This document shows positions 23,001 to 33,340 of a stretch of 64,000 nucleotides of DNA, piece by piece. A program made the position numbers and the translations under genes. The stretch is from Micractinium sp. NFX-FRZ (taxonomy: Eukaryota; Chlorophyta; Trebouxiophyceae; Chlorellales; Chlorellaceae), in assembly GCA_029339195.1 (NCBI GenBank), contig JAPTJF010000073.1, positions 117,922 through 181,921 on the forward strand. The letters run 5' to 3'. Under the pieces are notes generated by a model. It did not search any database, was not told the origin of the DNA, and worked only from the letters and a program-made list of their open reading frames with translations. Each line of letters starts with the position of its first letter. Position 1 is the first letter of the stretch.

Positions 23001-26000
23001 GCCATACTTTCACCGCGTACAATACATTTGCACCACTTCCTGCCTGGCCCCCTTATGCAGCCTCCGTGCTGTGGCTGCCCTACCAGGCGTACACCCTGCT
23101 GCTGCGCCCGGCGCGGCCCAGCAGCGACAGCTCCGCCGCAGCCGCCCCCTCCAACAGCCCTCTGGGCGACAGCGCCCTCCTGCTGCTGCTGGTCCTGCTG
23201 TTCCACGCACCTCCGCAGGTGGGCAGCCCTTGGCGGTGTTTTTTGCCATCTTGTGTTGCCCTCGACAGCTTCCTGCCTCTAGGCATCAGCAGGCTGCCGC
23301 ATACGCGCATGCGGCTTGGCGTCAGTATTGCGAGCGCGGTGCGGCACCTGTATGCATGGATGCATGGCAGTGCACTGCGGTAGGACAGCAGTGCACAGAG
23401 ACGGTAGTGCACCCAAGCGCACAGTGGGCCGGGGTGTGTTGCCGGCATCTGTTTAGGCTGCTGGCGCCCTGCTGTTGCCTCGCACAGCCAGGACCTCATG
23501 CCCCCGCCTCCCCTTGCCCGCAGGACGCCCCCTGGGGCAACCCCTACCGCCAGTCGCTGCAGCGCCTGCAGGATGCAGATGACTTGGGTGAGCTGCGCCC
23601 GCTTTGTTAGACTGGGGCGTTGGCCTGCATGGACTGCCTGTGGGGATGCAGGCTTTTCAAGACAGGAGCGTTGGCCTGCATGGACTGCCTGTGGGGGTGG
23701 AAGCATGCGCAGATGACCCGGTGTGCTGGCCTGCGGGTGGCAGGCGCGTGTTGTGCTGCTTTAGTGCGTGGGCCGAGCCGGTGCACTGTGTGTTGTGCTG
23801 CCTTAGTGTGTGGGGTGGGCGGGTGCACTGTGTGTGTTGCTGCCTGCAGAACACGGGGAAGCTGGGCATGCTGTGCATGATGGCGTGGGGGTGTGTGCTG
23901 CCGCGGGGTTGTGGGACCTGCGTGCGCTGCAGGCCGCAGATGCGCTGCAGGACGCAGACGCAGACGCGCTGCAGGGCGCAGATGGCATGTTTGCGCCCCG
24001 TGTGTGCTGCGCATCGGACCGAGGTGTCTGGCCTTACAACAAGGTGCATGCCATCCTTCCTCTGGTGGCCAGCCGCGGGCAGGCTGCCTGCCAGGCTGCC
24101 AACCTCTGCTCCCCTCTCACCACCGCGCCTCCCCTCTTACCACCGCCCGCGCATGCCCCCTGCAGTGACGGCCGATGCAGCGGAGGGCGGGCACGCTGGC
24201 ATGTCTGGCGACGCAGCCATCAGCTATGCAGGTGGGCAGGCTTGGATTGCCTTGCTTGCTGCTCCAACGTGCATGCTGCTTGAACGCCCATTTGGGAGGC
24301 ACAGTACTCCAGCAGTACACACACGTTTCAACTCCTTTGCCACCCTGGCGTGCCAGCCAGGCCACTGCGCTGCCTTGAGTGTCTTTCAACTTTAGTCATG
24401 CATGCTGCCTTGCCTCTCATGGTCTCTTTCAAGTCCGTGCCCACACCCTGGTTTGACGGCAGCCTGCGTCCCTCACTTCCCTCACTTCCGCCTCATGTCA
24501 AACCCGCGTTTTCGTCCTCCAAGTCCACTCTCTCACCTCCACGCGTGTGCAGCCCCTGTGCGAGTCAGGTGGGCGGCCAGGCAATCACCCTTGCATTCCC
24601 CTTCAAGTGCTCACGTCCACCCTCCCGTCCACACACATGTGCAGCGCTGTACGAGGCCCTGGGCGCCCACTTGACGAGCGAACGCGCGGTACTGCTGCTG
24701 TACACCCTGCTGCACAGCTGCCCCAACTTCCACGAGTACTGCCTGGTGAGCTGGCAGGTGGTACTGCGGGTACAGCATCATGACACTGCATGCTGCTGTG
24801 CACGCTGCTGCACAGCTGCCTCAACGGCTGCTATCGGGACCGCCTGCTGTGGCATTGCTGCACGGCTGGCGGGCAGCTGTGGCGCTGGTAATGCTTGCTT
24901 GTCCAGATGGGCGCTGCTTGCACTGCCCTTATGCCTGCTGCACACATGTACCAGTCGTTGTTTACCAGCAGTTGCCTTCCTTGCCCCAGGTGCGGTCCGA
25001 CCTGGACACCATCCTGCTGCCCCTCCTGGAGCTCCTGTACTCCGCTCACGAGCGCACACCCAACCAGGTCTGGGTCATAGGCTCCCATTGTGGCAGGGCA
25101 TGTGGCAGCACGGCTGATCTTGCAGCGCATGGGGGAAGCGGGCCCCTCTGATCCCTCCCTCATGCCATGGCTCCTCCCGCCCTCCATCTGTGGTGTGCCA
25201 ACCCCTCCCGCGCCCTGCCACCCATTGCACCATGTTGTCAAAAAAACATGTTGTCCACACCCCTGTCATTCTTTCCTCCCCCCTCCCTCCACCCTCCCCC
25301 CCCGCGCAGATGTACATGCTGCTCATCATCCTGCTCATGCTCAGCCAGGACTCGGCCTTCGCCCAGAACGTGCACCGCATCTCGCTGCAGGTGGGCGGGG
25401 CTTATGGGTCTTCACAAGAGTAGCAGAGATTGGTGTTGGCAAGCATCAACACGTCTTGTTACTGGTGGGCGGGCAGCGGTGGATGCGAGGCGGGGGCAAG
25501 GGCGGGGGCTGATGGGTGGTGAACGGTCAGCGGTGGCTGCATTCCTACAGGGACCAGCAAGGGTGGGATAGGGATGCGCTTTTATCCACACACCCCTGCT
25601 TGCCCCTGCCCCTGCTTTGCGAGGATCCCTCCATCCTGCACCTGCTGCTGCCGGTGACCACCCCGCCCTTCCCTGCCCCCGCGCAGTCGGTGCCTTTCTA
25701 CCGGGAGCGCAGCACGCGCACCACCCTGGGCAGCCTGCTGGTGGTGCTTCTGCTCAGGCAAGCCGGGCGCTGGGCATGCTGAGGAGCACGGCCAAAGCTA
25801 GGCCGCAGCAGCTGCTGCTGCTGCTGCTGCTGCTGCGTCTATTGTCGCAGTGTGCCATGGCCCTGCCGCTCTGGTGCCCTTAGCAGCATACAGTGCCCAT
25901 CCTGGTTGCTATCACTAAGTAGACCCGACCCGCACACCAACTCTGCCGCCCTCCACTGTACTGCCCCCGCTGTACCGCCCCCTGCGCAGGACGGCGCACT

Positions 26001-27341
26001 ACAACCTGGCCAAGCTGCGGGACGTGTACCTGCACACCAACACGCTGGCTGCCCTGGCCAACCTGGCGCCGCACATGTCGGGTGGGGGGGGGTGGGGAGC
26101 AGGGGTGAGAGCCAGGCAGGCAGGCAGGGACATGTGAGCTGGAAGACAGGGCCAAGGGACAAGACAGGGCTGAACAGGGCTGATGCGGGGGGAGGGGACA
26201 GGGGGGAGGTGTTGGGCTAGCCCTGGGAGTGTCAACCCTATGGCAGTGCATAGTATCACTCAGTAGTACAGTACCTGTGTAGAGCTAGCAGGCCAGCTAC
26301 AGCTTGCAGCATGCCTCCGCCGCAGCACCTGCACAGCGACACCTTGCACCCACCCACCCGCCGCCGCACACCGCGCCACCCCGCTGCCTGCAGGCATGAG
26401 CACGCACGCGGCGCAGCGCCTCGTGTCCCTCTTCCACCTGCTCGCACGGCGCTACAACCGGCTGCAGGCAATCGCCGACGGCACCGCGCTGCCGCCCACC
26501 CCCTCTGCTCGGGACACACTTGAGTCGCCGATGACGCCTTGGAGCCCCGCCCCCACGCCCCAGCAGCCTGGGCAGGAGGCAGCAGCCACTGCTGCTGCTC
26601 CTGCTGTGGCGGCGGCGGCGGCAGCAGTAGCCTCAGGCCAGGCGACAGAGCAGCAGCAGGGGCAGCAGCAGCAGCAGGGGCAGCAGCAGCCGGGGCAGCA
26701 GCAGCAGGGGGGTCCGGCTTCAGAGCAGCAGGAGCTGGAGCTTCAGCTGTATGCCGACTTCCTGCGCATTGTGCTCGAGGTGAGGTGGGGCGCAACTCAA
26801 AGGCACACGAACGCACGGAATTGGATGATGCGTTTGTTGTGGATGGGCAGGCGAGCCCGCCTGCACCAGAAGTGAGGTACATGCGCATAGGCAGACGGGC
26901 AGGCTGGGCAGGGCAGGCGGGCGGGCAGGGAACGGGGGCAGGCGGGCTATGGAAACGAGCAGGTCGCGAGGAGCATCCCGGCATCCCCACCCTCACACCT
27001 CCTGCCACTGCCACCGCTGCTGCCTTCGGAACCACGACCTGACCCACCATGCATTCCTGACTCTCTTCCCTCCTGCCCTGCAGATCATCAACAGCATTCT
27101 CACCAGCGCGCTGCCCCGCAACCCAGAGCTTGTCTACACGCTGCTGCACCGCCAGGTCAGCAGCCGCAGTAGGGGGCGGTTTGAACAGCGTTCTTGCACC
27201 TCATTGTTGTTGTGGCTGGCGCCCTGCTGCACCCCCTGGACAGCAGCCGCAGCGGCGGCCAACTTGGCATGCAGTGTGTGTCATTGCCCGGGGGGAGTAC
27301 TGTGCTCCTTGAGGACAGAAGAAGAAAGAACCACATCACCC

Positions 27342-27372
<31 letters not shown>

Positions 27373-28807
27373 AAAAGAAACACATCAAGAAACCTCAAAC
27401 ACCTATTTCAACCAAACGCTCTTCCCCCTGCCGCCGCAGGAGGTGTTTGCGCCCTTTGTGTCCCACCCCCGGTACGCCGAGCTGATGGAGAACATTGCGC
27501 GGGTGACCGACTACTTCAACCGGCGGGTGGAGGACAGCGTGGCGGCGGCGGGCGGACAGCTCAGCGTGGAGAGGTGCGTGTGTGTGCGTGTGTGGTGGTG
27601 GGGTGGGCGTGGTGGTGGGGTGGCGGGTGGGAGGTTCAGGCTGGGGAGGGAAGGGGGTGGGATGGGTTTGGAGTGTGCGGGGCAGCGCAGGTGGGTCAAG
27701 GTGTGACACGCAGGGGAGCAATGGCGGTTGACTGAGGCGCTACTTTGGTTGTGTCCCCTGCTGCTATCAACGCCATGTTTTACCTCCCCTTTTCAATCAC
27801 TTCTTCCCCTGCAGCGTGCTGGAGGTGATCAAGCAGCACAGCCGGGGCTGGCGGCGCGACCGCCTCAAGCCCTTCCCCGAGCTCCGCTTCACCTACGAGG
27901 AGGGTGAGCACTTGTAGTAATAAATCATAACAAAACCAAAGTGCCCAGAAAGAGCCTCCCTGGCGTTGGGTTGCCCAGCAGCAGGGCAGCTGCCGGCTGC
28001 TTGTGGCTTGCAGTTTTGAGGCACGGTTGGAAGGTTGGGACGGCGTGTACGCCTGCTGCCGGGGTCAAGCCCTTTCTTCCTCCTCCCCCTTCCTCCCGCC
28101 TTCCCTTCCTTTCTTCCTACCCCCTCGTTCCGTGTTAACCCCTCCTTCCTTCTTTCCACCTGCCTGCCTGCCTGCCCCCCACAGAGGCGAGCCCCGAGGA
28201 GTTCTTTGTGCCCTACGTCTGGAGCCTGGCCGTGGCGCAGGGCGGCATCCCCTTCACGCTCAGCGCTATCACACTCTTCACACCCACGGGTGAGCCGCCT
28301 CCACTTCCACAGAATCTTTCCTTTCCACAGAAGGATCCTGTACGGCCCCTCCTTGCGTGCCAGCCCCTGTGGGCTTTGCCTGGTGCGGGTGCAGTCACTC
28401 TCCTCTGGCTTCCCTCCCGGCCGCCCGCCGCCTGTTTGTCAGGGCGCCCCCCACACCCTGCCTGGCCCCTTGCAGCGTCCTGCCCCTGCGGGACTGCCTG
28501 CCCCCGCCTGCACCATCAGCGGCGGCCCTGCTTGGCGCGAGCAGGGCGCAGCATGCACTGCATGCAATCCCATGCCCATCACCCCGCCTGCCTGCTTGCC
28601 TGCCCGCCTGCGTTTCCTTACCAAAATCCACTTGCTTCTGCTTCTATTTGTGGTGCAGTGGTGCCAGACAGCCAGCCTGAGGAGCCGTCCCCCGCCCCCA
28701 GCCCATACACATCCCTTAGCGAGGAAAGCGTGCCCCCCAGCCGCCTGCCCGGCACCGGCGACGACAGCGGCCCGGGCGCTGCGGCGCCGCCGGCCAGCGC
28801 CGTGTGA
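20061..28807 (+). CDS. DYM: Dymeclin (Golgi organisation and trafficking protein)
   Basis: Dymeclin is a peripheral Golgi protein required for normal secretory traffic. Twenty exons give 900 residues: 20061-20244, 20391-20470, 20721-21091, 21494-21645, 22513-22632, 23061-23218, 23524-23587, 23850-23999, 24166-24231, 24645-24745, 24990-25067, 25310-25390, 25687-25757, 25990-26081, 26394-26779, 27084-27155, 27440-27573, 27815-27903, 28185-28289, 28659-28807. Family blocks: [91 protein letters not shown], and [15 protein letters not shown]. Toward the C terminus come [44 protein letters not shown] and [12 protein letters not shown]. The human protein is 669; the excess comes from Ala/Gln-rich inserts in exons 3, 8 and 15 and a Pro/Ser tail. 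The N terminus MGSTTS fits N-myristoylation, as in the human protein. The exon 13 donor is GC, not GT. Exons 8 and 9 encode an unconserved insert and are the least certain. Confidence 0.95.
21387..21460 (+). repeat. Degenerate copy of dymeclin exon 4 head plus acceptor
   Basis: CCCC.GCTGCAG.GCCACAGGCG and GCTACATGCT...GATCGAGC recur here, 95 bases before the used acceptor at 21493. Confidence 0.7.
21868..22430 (+). repeat. Minisatellite in dymeclin intron 4
   Basis: About 560 bases built from variants of TTCCCTTGG with interspersed GGCTTCCGCTGGG, forming higher-order units of roughly 36-60 bases. Because the unit lacks stop codons in most frames, long spurious open frames run through it on both strands. 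Confidence 0.9.
22938..22990 (+). repeat. Near-identical copy of dymeclin exon 6 head plus acceptor
   Basis: CCTT.TGCAG followed by CCTCCGTGCTGTGGCTGCCC and TACCAGGC is present here and at the used site (23051-23090), about 110 bases apart. This copy would still read [12 protein letters not shown] in frame. Confidence 0.85.
24768..24835 (+). repeat. Degenerate copy of dymeclin exon 10 tail
   Basis: TGCTGTGCACGCTGCTGCACAGCTGCCTCAAC matches the exon 10 stretch encoding [11 protein letters not shown] (24690-24735), displaced about 90 bases into the intron. Confidence 0.65.
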
Positions 28808-29479
28808 CGAGCGTGGCAGCCCACCAGAGGCAGTGGCAGTGAGGCCGGGCAAGCGTGGCGTCCAGTCTGTTGTTACGGCTTTCACCCATGGGCGCACACA
28901 AAATAAGATTGTAAGTGCACGAGAGACGCATCCTGCCTGGAGTCCAGGGCAAGCTCCTGGGTGACGCCCGCCGTGGGTGCGCCGACATGTGCGCTGAGCA
29001 CCTTTATTGCCCCCAGAATTCATACAAACACTGCAGTAGCCTGGGGTACCAGACGTTTGAAGTATGCACATCACCCTACAAGACGCTCAGCGGGTGGGGC
29101 AAGAAGTGTCAGCGGGCAGGCCGGTATCACGGCAGTACCACCGCGGGTGCTAACTACGCGCCGGGCGCTGCCGGCGCCACAGTGCCGCACGCCTTCGCCT
29201 CCAATGCTGCCGGGCGTCTCCCCACATCCAACTTAGACCTTGATACACTCTAGTTCTATGCGCCGCGGTTTTGTCCGCGTGCAAGGAGCGAACGACACGC
29301 CTGGAAGGCGCTCGGAAGCTGCTGGCAGCTCCCTCTGTAAACTAGGCTGCTTGCCCCTGTGCTCATAAGCAAAACACACATCACACCGTGCACTTCATTC
29401 AAGCCCCAGCACTGGCTTGTTGATAACCCAACAAAGCCTGTCCCCGCTCAACCGGTCTTATTTTAGGACCGCATAGGTG
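28808..29479. other. Dymeclin 3' flank and ankyrin-gene upstream region
   Basis: Holds the TGTAA at 28910-28914. An open frame at 28915-29253 has no recognisable domain and begins after that signal, so it is not called. No repeat seen. Confidence 0.5.
28910..28914 (+). terminator. Candidate TGTAA polyadenylation signal for dymeclin
   Basis: 103 bases after the dymeclin stop, same strand, preceded by an A-rich stretch. Confidence 0.6.
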
Positions 29480-32280
29480 ATGGGCTCGGGAAGCTCGCGT
29501 GAGGCTGACCCATGGAACTTGGCTGCCAAAGGCAAGTGCTGTGCAAGCCAGCCGTGGCGCCGAGTTGCCGGCAAACGCGGAGGGGCCGTTGCGCGGGAGG
29601 GCTTTTCCAAATCAGTCGTGAGCTGCGCTTCCTTCCGGCGTCGATCACTGCACAAGCGCAGCAGTGAGCGGGGCAAAGAGAACTAACCCAGCTCTGCCAG
29701 CGGTGCGTGCCGCGGCATGCCGCCAGCCTGCGGGATACGGACGCAGCTGCTCCCCCTGCCCTGGCCTCTGTCCTGGACGCTCATCCTGCCATGCCTCGCC
29801 ACACCTCGTGCTGAGTGCAGGCCAGGCAAAGCAGCTGCAGCGCTGGCTGCAGCTGGGCGGCAACGTGGATGCGCTTGACCGCAAGCAGGGCCGTGGCACG
29901 CTGCTGCACGCTGCCGCCAGCCAGGACCAAGCGGAGGTCATCAAGGTGCGCAGCAGCCTGTGGTGTTCATCCACCGTGCTGTGTGCTCGTCAACATACCT
30001 CTGTATTTACACCAGAAAAATGCGGGCTTTGGTGTGGGCCCGCTGTGCACGCATGTGCATGCACCCTGGCTCCTCCTGGCCTTGAGGGCGCCCCAGTAGC
30101 ACCGCCCTCCTCATGCCCCCACACCCTCCAACGAAATTGCACCCTTACAGGTGCTGCTGGGGGCGGGCGCTGATGTTGATGCAGTCACCAAGCTGCGAGG
30201 ATCCCCGCTGCACACCGCCGCAGCGCAGCGCAAGTGCCGGGCTGTGCGCGCGCTGCTTGACGGGTGAGCTCCTTACATTGGACTGTTTTGGGGCAAGGGC
30301 ATGCTGCTTACTGCGGCAGGGGGCAGCCAGCTTTGGTGGTTTGGCGGCATGATAGGCATGGTACTGGATCGGAGGCCGGCGCAGCTGAGGGGCCATCGAA
30401 TCCGAGCAGTTCTGCCTGCACTGCTGCCCTGTGCATGGCATGCCACCTAGGGAGGTGACCACACCACATCAGTGCTCTCCCCCCACTGCTGTGTCAGCCT
30501 GGGTCCCGCCCAGCCTGCCGGCACCGGCGCCGCTTTGCTGACCCACACCCCATCTCCTTACCCCCTGTCCTCCGCCCTCCCCGCCCCTCATCCTGCCTGC
30601 AGCGGCGCCGACCCGACGCTGGCCGACAGCCAGGGAAAGACCGCCATCGCTGTCGCGCTCTCCCGGGGCAACAAGGAGGCAGCGGGCCTCATGCAGGCGG
30701 CGCTGGCCAAGCGGCGGGGCGCCAGTGCATCGCCAGGTGGCAGCCCATGCTCGACAGACGGCGTGATCCGAGCCTGGCCAGGGGAGCCCGCCCAGGACTG
30801 TTTCACGCTGCCGCAAGCAACGCCGGCAGCAGCGAAGCCAGCACAGGCCCCAGCAGTGCCGCGGCCGGTGACGCCGGCAGCACCGCCGGCAGCTGGGCGC
30901 CAGTCGGCGGCGGCGGCGGCGGCGCTAGCATCCCCCAGCAAGAAGCAGGCGGCAGCGGCGCCCCCGGCTGCCCTCCCCAGCAAGAAGCAGGCTGCTGCGG
31001 CGGCAGCGGCAGCGGCAGCGGCAGCAGCAGCAGCAGCGGCGGCCTCCCACAAGCCCTCGGCTGGCACTGCTCGCAACAAGCCGTCGGCTGGCGCTGCTGG
31101 CAGCAAGTCCTCCAAGTCCGCCCTCAGCCGCTCCTCCACCTCCTCCAAGGCCGCCTCCAAGAAGCAGCACAAGAAGAGCGTGTCTGGAGCCTTTGGCTAC
31201 CCCCAGTGGGACGCCCGGCTGGCAACGGATGACCTGGCGGCGACGGCTGGCGAGGCAGCTGATGAGCAGCTGCCGGGCGGGTGCGGCTCGTCCCGCCGCT
31301 TTGTGGGCCTGCCCTCCGAGCTCTCCTCCATCCTCAACGCGGTGCCAATCTCCCAGCCCGGCTTCCTCACCGGGCGCAGCCACGACTCGCCGCCGCCGCT
31401 CCCTGAGGAGCGGGAGTATGAGGAGGAGGACGGCGCGGCGTGCTGGCGGGCGCTAGATGATGAGCTGGCGCCACGTCAGCTGGTGGATGCTGACCTGGCA
31501 GACCTGGATGATGACATCGCTGACGACCTGAAGTCAAATATGGCCATCTGTGGGGGCTCCCACTTGACCGTGCGCCCTGATGAGCTGGCAACCACAGCAG
31601 GCACAGCAGCTGGCAGCCCCGCGGCTGCCGCCTCGCCAGCGTCGCCCCACCGCCCCGCCCCGCCACGCTCGCCCCCGCAGCCCAGCCTGCAGCTGCTGGC
31701 GCCCGCCGTCGCAGCCAAGCAGCCGGCCAAGCCAGCGTCAGCAGTTGTGGCGGCAGCAGCAGCACAGGCCTCCCCGAGCAGGAGCGCACGTGGCACGGCG
31801 CCTGCAGCAGCGGCGCCGCCGGCAGCGCCGGCGGCTACACGCGTGGCGCCGCTGGCCGAGTCGCCAGCCGCTAGCACCAGCGCCGAGCCCCGGGCGGTGC
31901 CCCTGGGCCGCTGCACGCAGCGCAGCTCCACAGACGACTTGGTGGCTCGTTTCCTGGCCGCCACAGCCGTGCAGGGCGCTCCCGAGGAACACCAGCAGCC
32001 GCAGCAGCAGCGGAAGGAGAAGCAGCAGCTGTGTCACCACGACTCCTGCGCCTCTTTTGGCTCTGCTGGCAAGCAGGGCGGGCTTGCCAAGCAGGGGAGC
32101 CCTGCCAAGCCGCCCGCGCCGGCTGGCGCTGCCGCCCCGGCTGCCATGCCAACTGACGCGTCTGCCCCGGCGGGGGCCGCGGGCAAGGGCGGCCCGCCGG
32201 CGTCCCTCTGGTGGGCCAAGCACCTGCCTCCCGGGGCGCGCATTGCGCCTGAGGTAGCAGCACTGCTGAACGCTGCGTGA
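29480..32280 (+). CDS. Ankyrin-repeat protein with N-myristoylation motif and low-complexity tail
   Basis: Exons 29480-29531, 29821-29945, 30151-30263 and 30603-32280 give 655 residues. Exon 1 encodes just MGSGSSREADPWNLAAK and ends at a consensus GC donor (AAAG/GCAAGT); this short exon is needed to start the first ankyrin repeat in frame. Three to four ankyrin repeats follow (GQAKQLQRWLQLGGNVDALD...GTLLHAAASQDQ; VLLGAGADVDAVTKLRGSPLHTAAAQRKCRAVRALL; GADPTLADSQGKTAIAVALSRGNK). The remaining 500 residues are Ala/Pro/Ser/Lys-rich with two SKKQAAAA blocks, an alanine run, a somewhat conserved-looking patch (GAFGYPQWDARLATDDLA), an acidic DLDDDIADDL patch and a C-terminal PPASLWWAKHLPPGARIAPEV. 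Met-Gly-x-x-x-Ser suggests membrane attachment by myristate. I do not recognise an orthologue; function unknown. Confidence 0.8.
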
Positions 32281-33340
32281 AGCTGCGGCGCATGCCCATC
32301 TCCCATGTCAAACCAAGCCAACCCAACCCAACGCTTACCGGCGGCGCAGGGCAGCGACGATACTGCTGCCCTGCCTGCCGCAAACCGACGCTGCGCACTG
32401 GCAGCACCACCCCGCCTGCGCCTCTCATCTCTCCAGCACATTCACCTTGAGCTTAGCCAATCGCAACACCAGCTCCCCTTCACCCCTTCACCCACCCCCT
32501 CACCCGCCCCTTCACCCACCCCTTCACCCACCCCTTCACCCGCCCCTTCACCCACCCCTTCACCCACCCTTTCACCCGCCCCTTCACCCACCCCTTCACC
32601 CGCCCCTTCACCCACCCTTTCACCCACCCCTTCACCCGCCCCTCCTCTGCATGTGACCCCCCTTTCATAGATTAATGATGCCTTGTGACCGCCCCCGATT
32701 CCACATTTGTTGTTCTTCCCAGCGCTTTGCTGCTAGCCATGTCTACAACAATGGGCCCTTGTGCCATTTGTGTGCCTAACAACCCCCGGGGAGACCCTTC
32801 ATTGAGCCCACTTTGCTGCCGCTTTTGTCTCCTCGTTGGACTGCAAGACAAGAGCCCCGCACCTGTACCCTCGTAACTGCCTCATCCCAACCAGTGTATC
32901 CTCGTAACTGCCTCAGCTCAACCAGTGTCGCGAAAGGGCGGTGGGTGCAGCCAGTAGAGGAAGGTGGGGGGCCTGGAGGTTGGAGCCTGCACGCTGTGTG
33001 CAACTGTGTCACTAGGTGGAAGCTCTCCCAAGTGCAGCCCCTCGTAGCGGAGAGGCTGCTGCAGCTGCAATGCCGCTGTCGTGCCACCTGCGCCCGCGCC
33101 CGGCCCACCCCGCTGGCAACCCCCAACCACCACTTCAAACTAATACCGCGTCGTGTGCTGATCGCTGCCCAGCTTCCCGGCATTCCCTTCCGATATTCTC
33201 GTCACAATACACAGCAACGCATCGCCGTTGCGCCCAACCGGTGCCTGCCGAGCGTGCCGCCGCCAGTCGCGGACAGGAGGGCCCGGCGCCACACGTGGTA
33301 GCTTTCTGGATCGCAAGCGGGCGGCTTGTTGCGACGAACG
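32281..33340. other. 3' flank of ankyrin gene, tandem repeat, promoter of SRCR gene
   Basis: Apart from the tandem repeat at 32466-32645 nothing gene-like was found. The right part should contain the SRCR-gene promoter. Confidence 0.5.
32466..32645 (+). repeat. Tandem repeat of CCTTCACCC(A/G)CC
   Basis: About fifteen copies of a 12-base unit alternating CCTTCACCCACC and CCTTCACCCGCC. It yields open His/Pro/Leu or Val/Lys/Gly frames that are not genes. Confidence 0.95.

Noticed and set aside
28915..29253. 112-codon plus-strand frame after dymeclin
   Set aside because: Begins just after the TGTAA signal, has no domain and no exon partners.
30588..31172. 194-codon alanine-rich minus-strand frame
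   Set aside because: Shadow of the ankyrin gene's last exon.
32442..32668. Open frames of Pro/His/Ser and Gly/Val/Lys repeats
   Set aside because: Translation of a 12-base tandem repeat in a 3' flank; no start, domain or splicing support.
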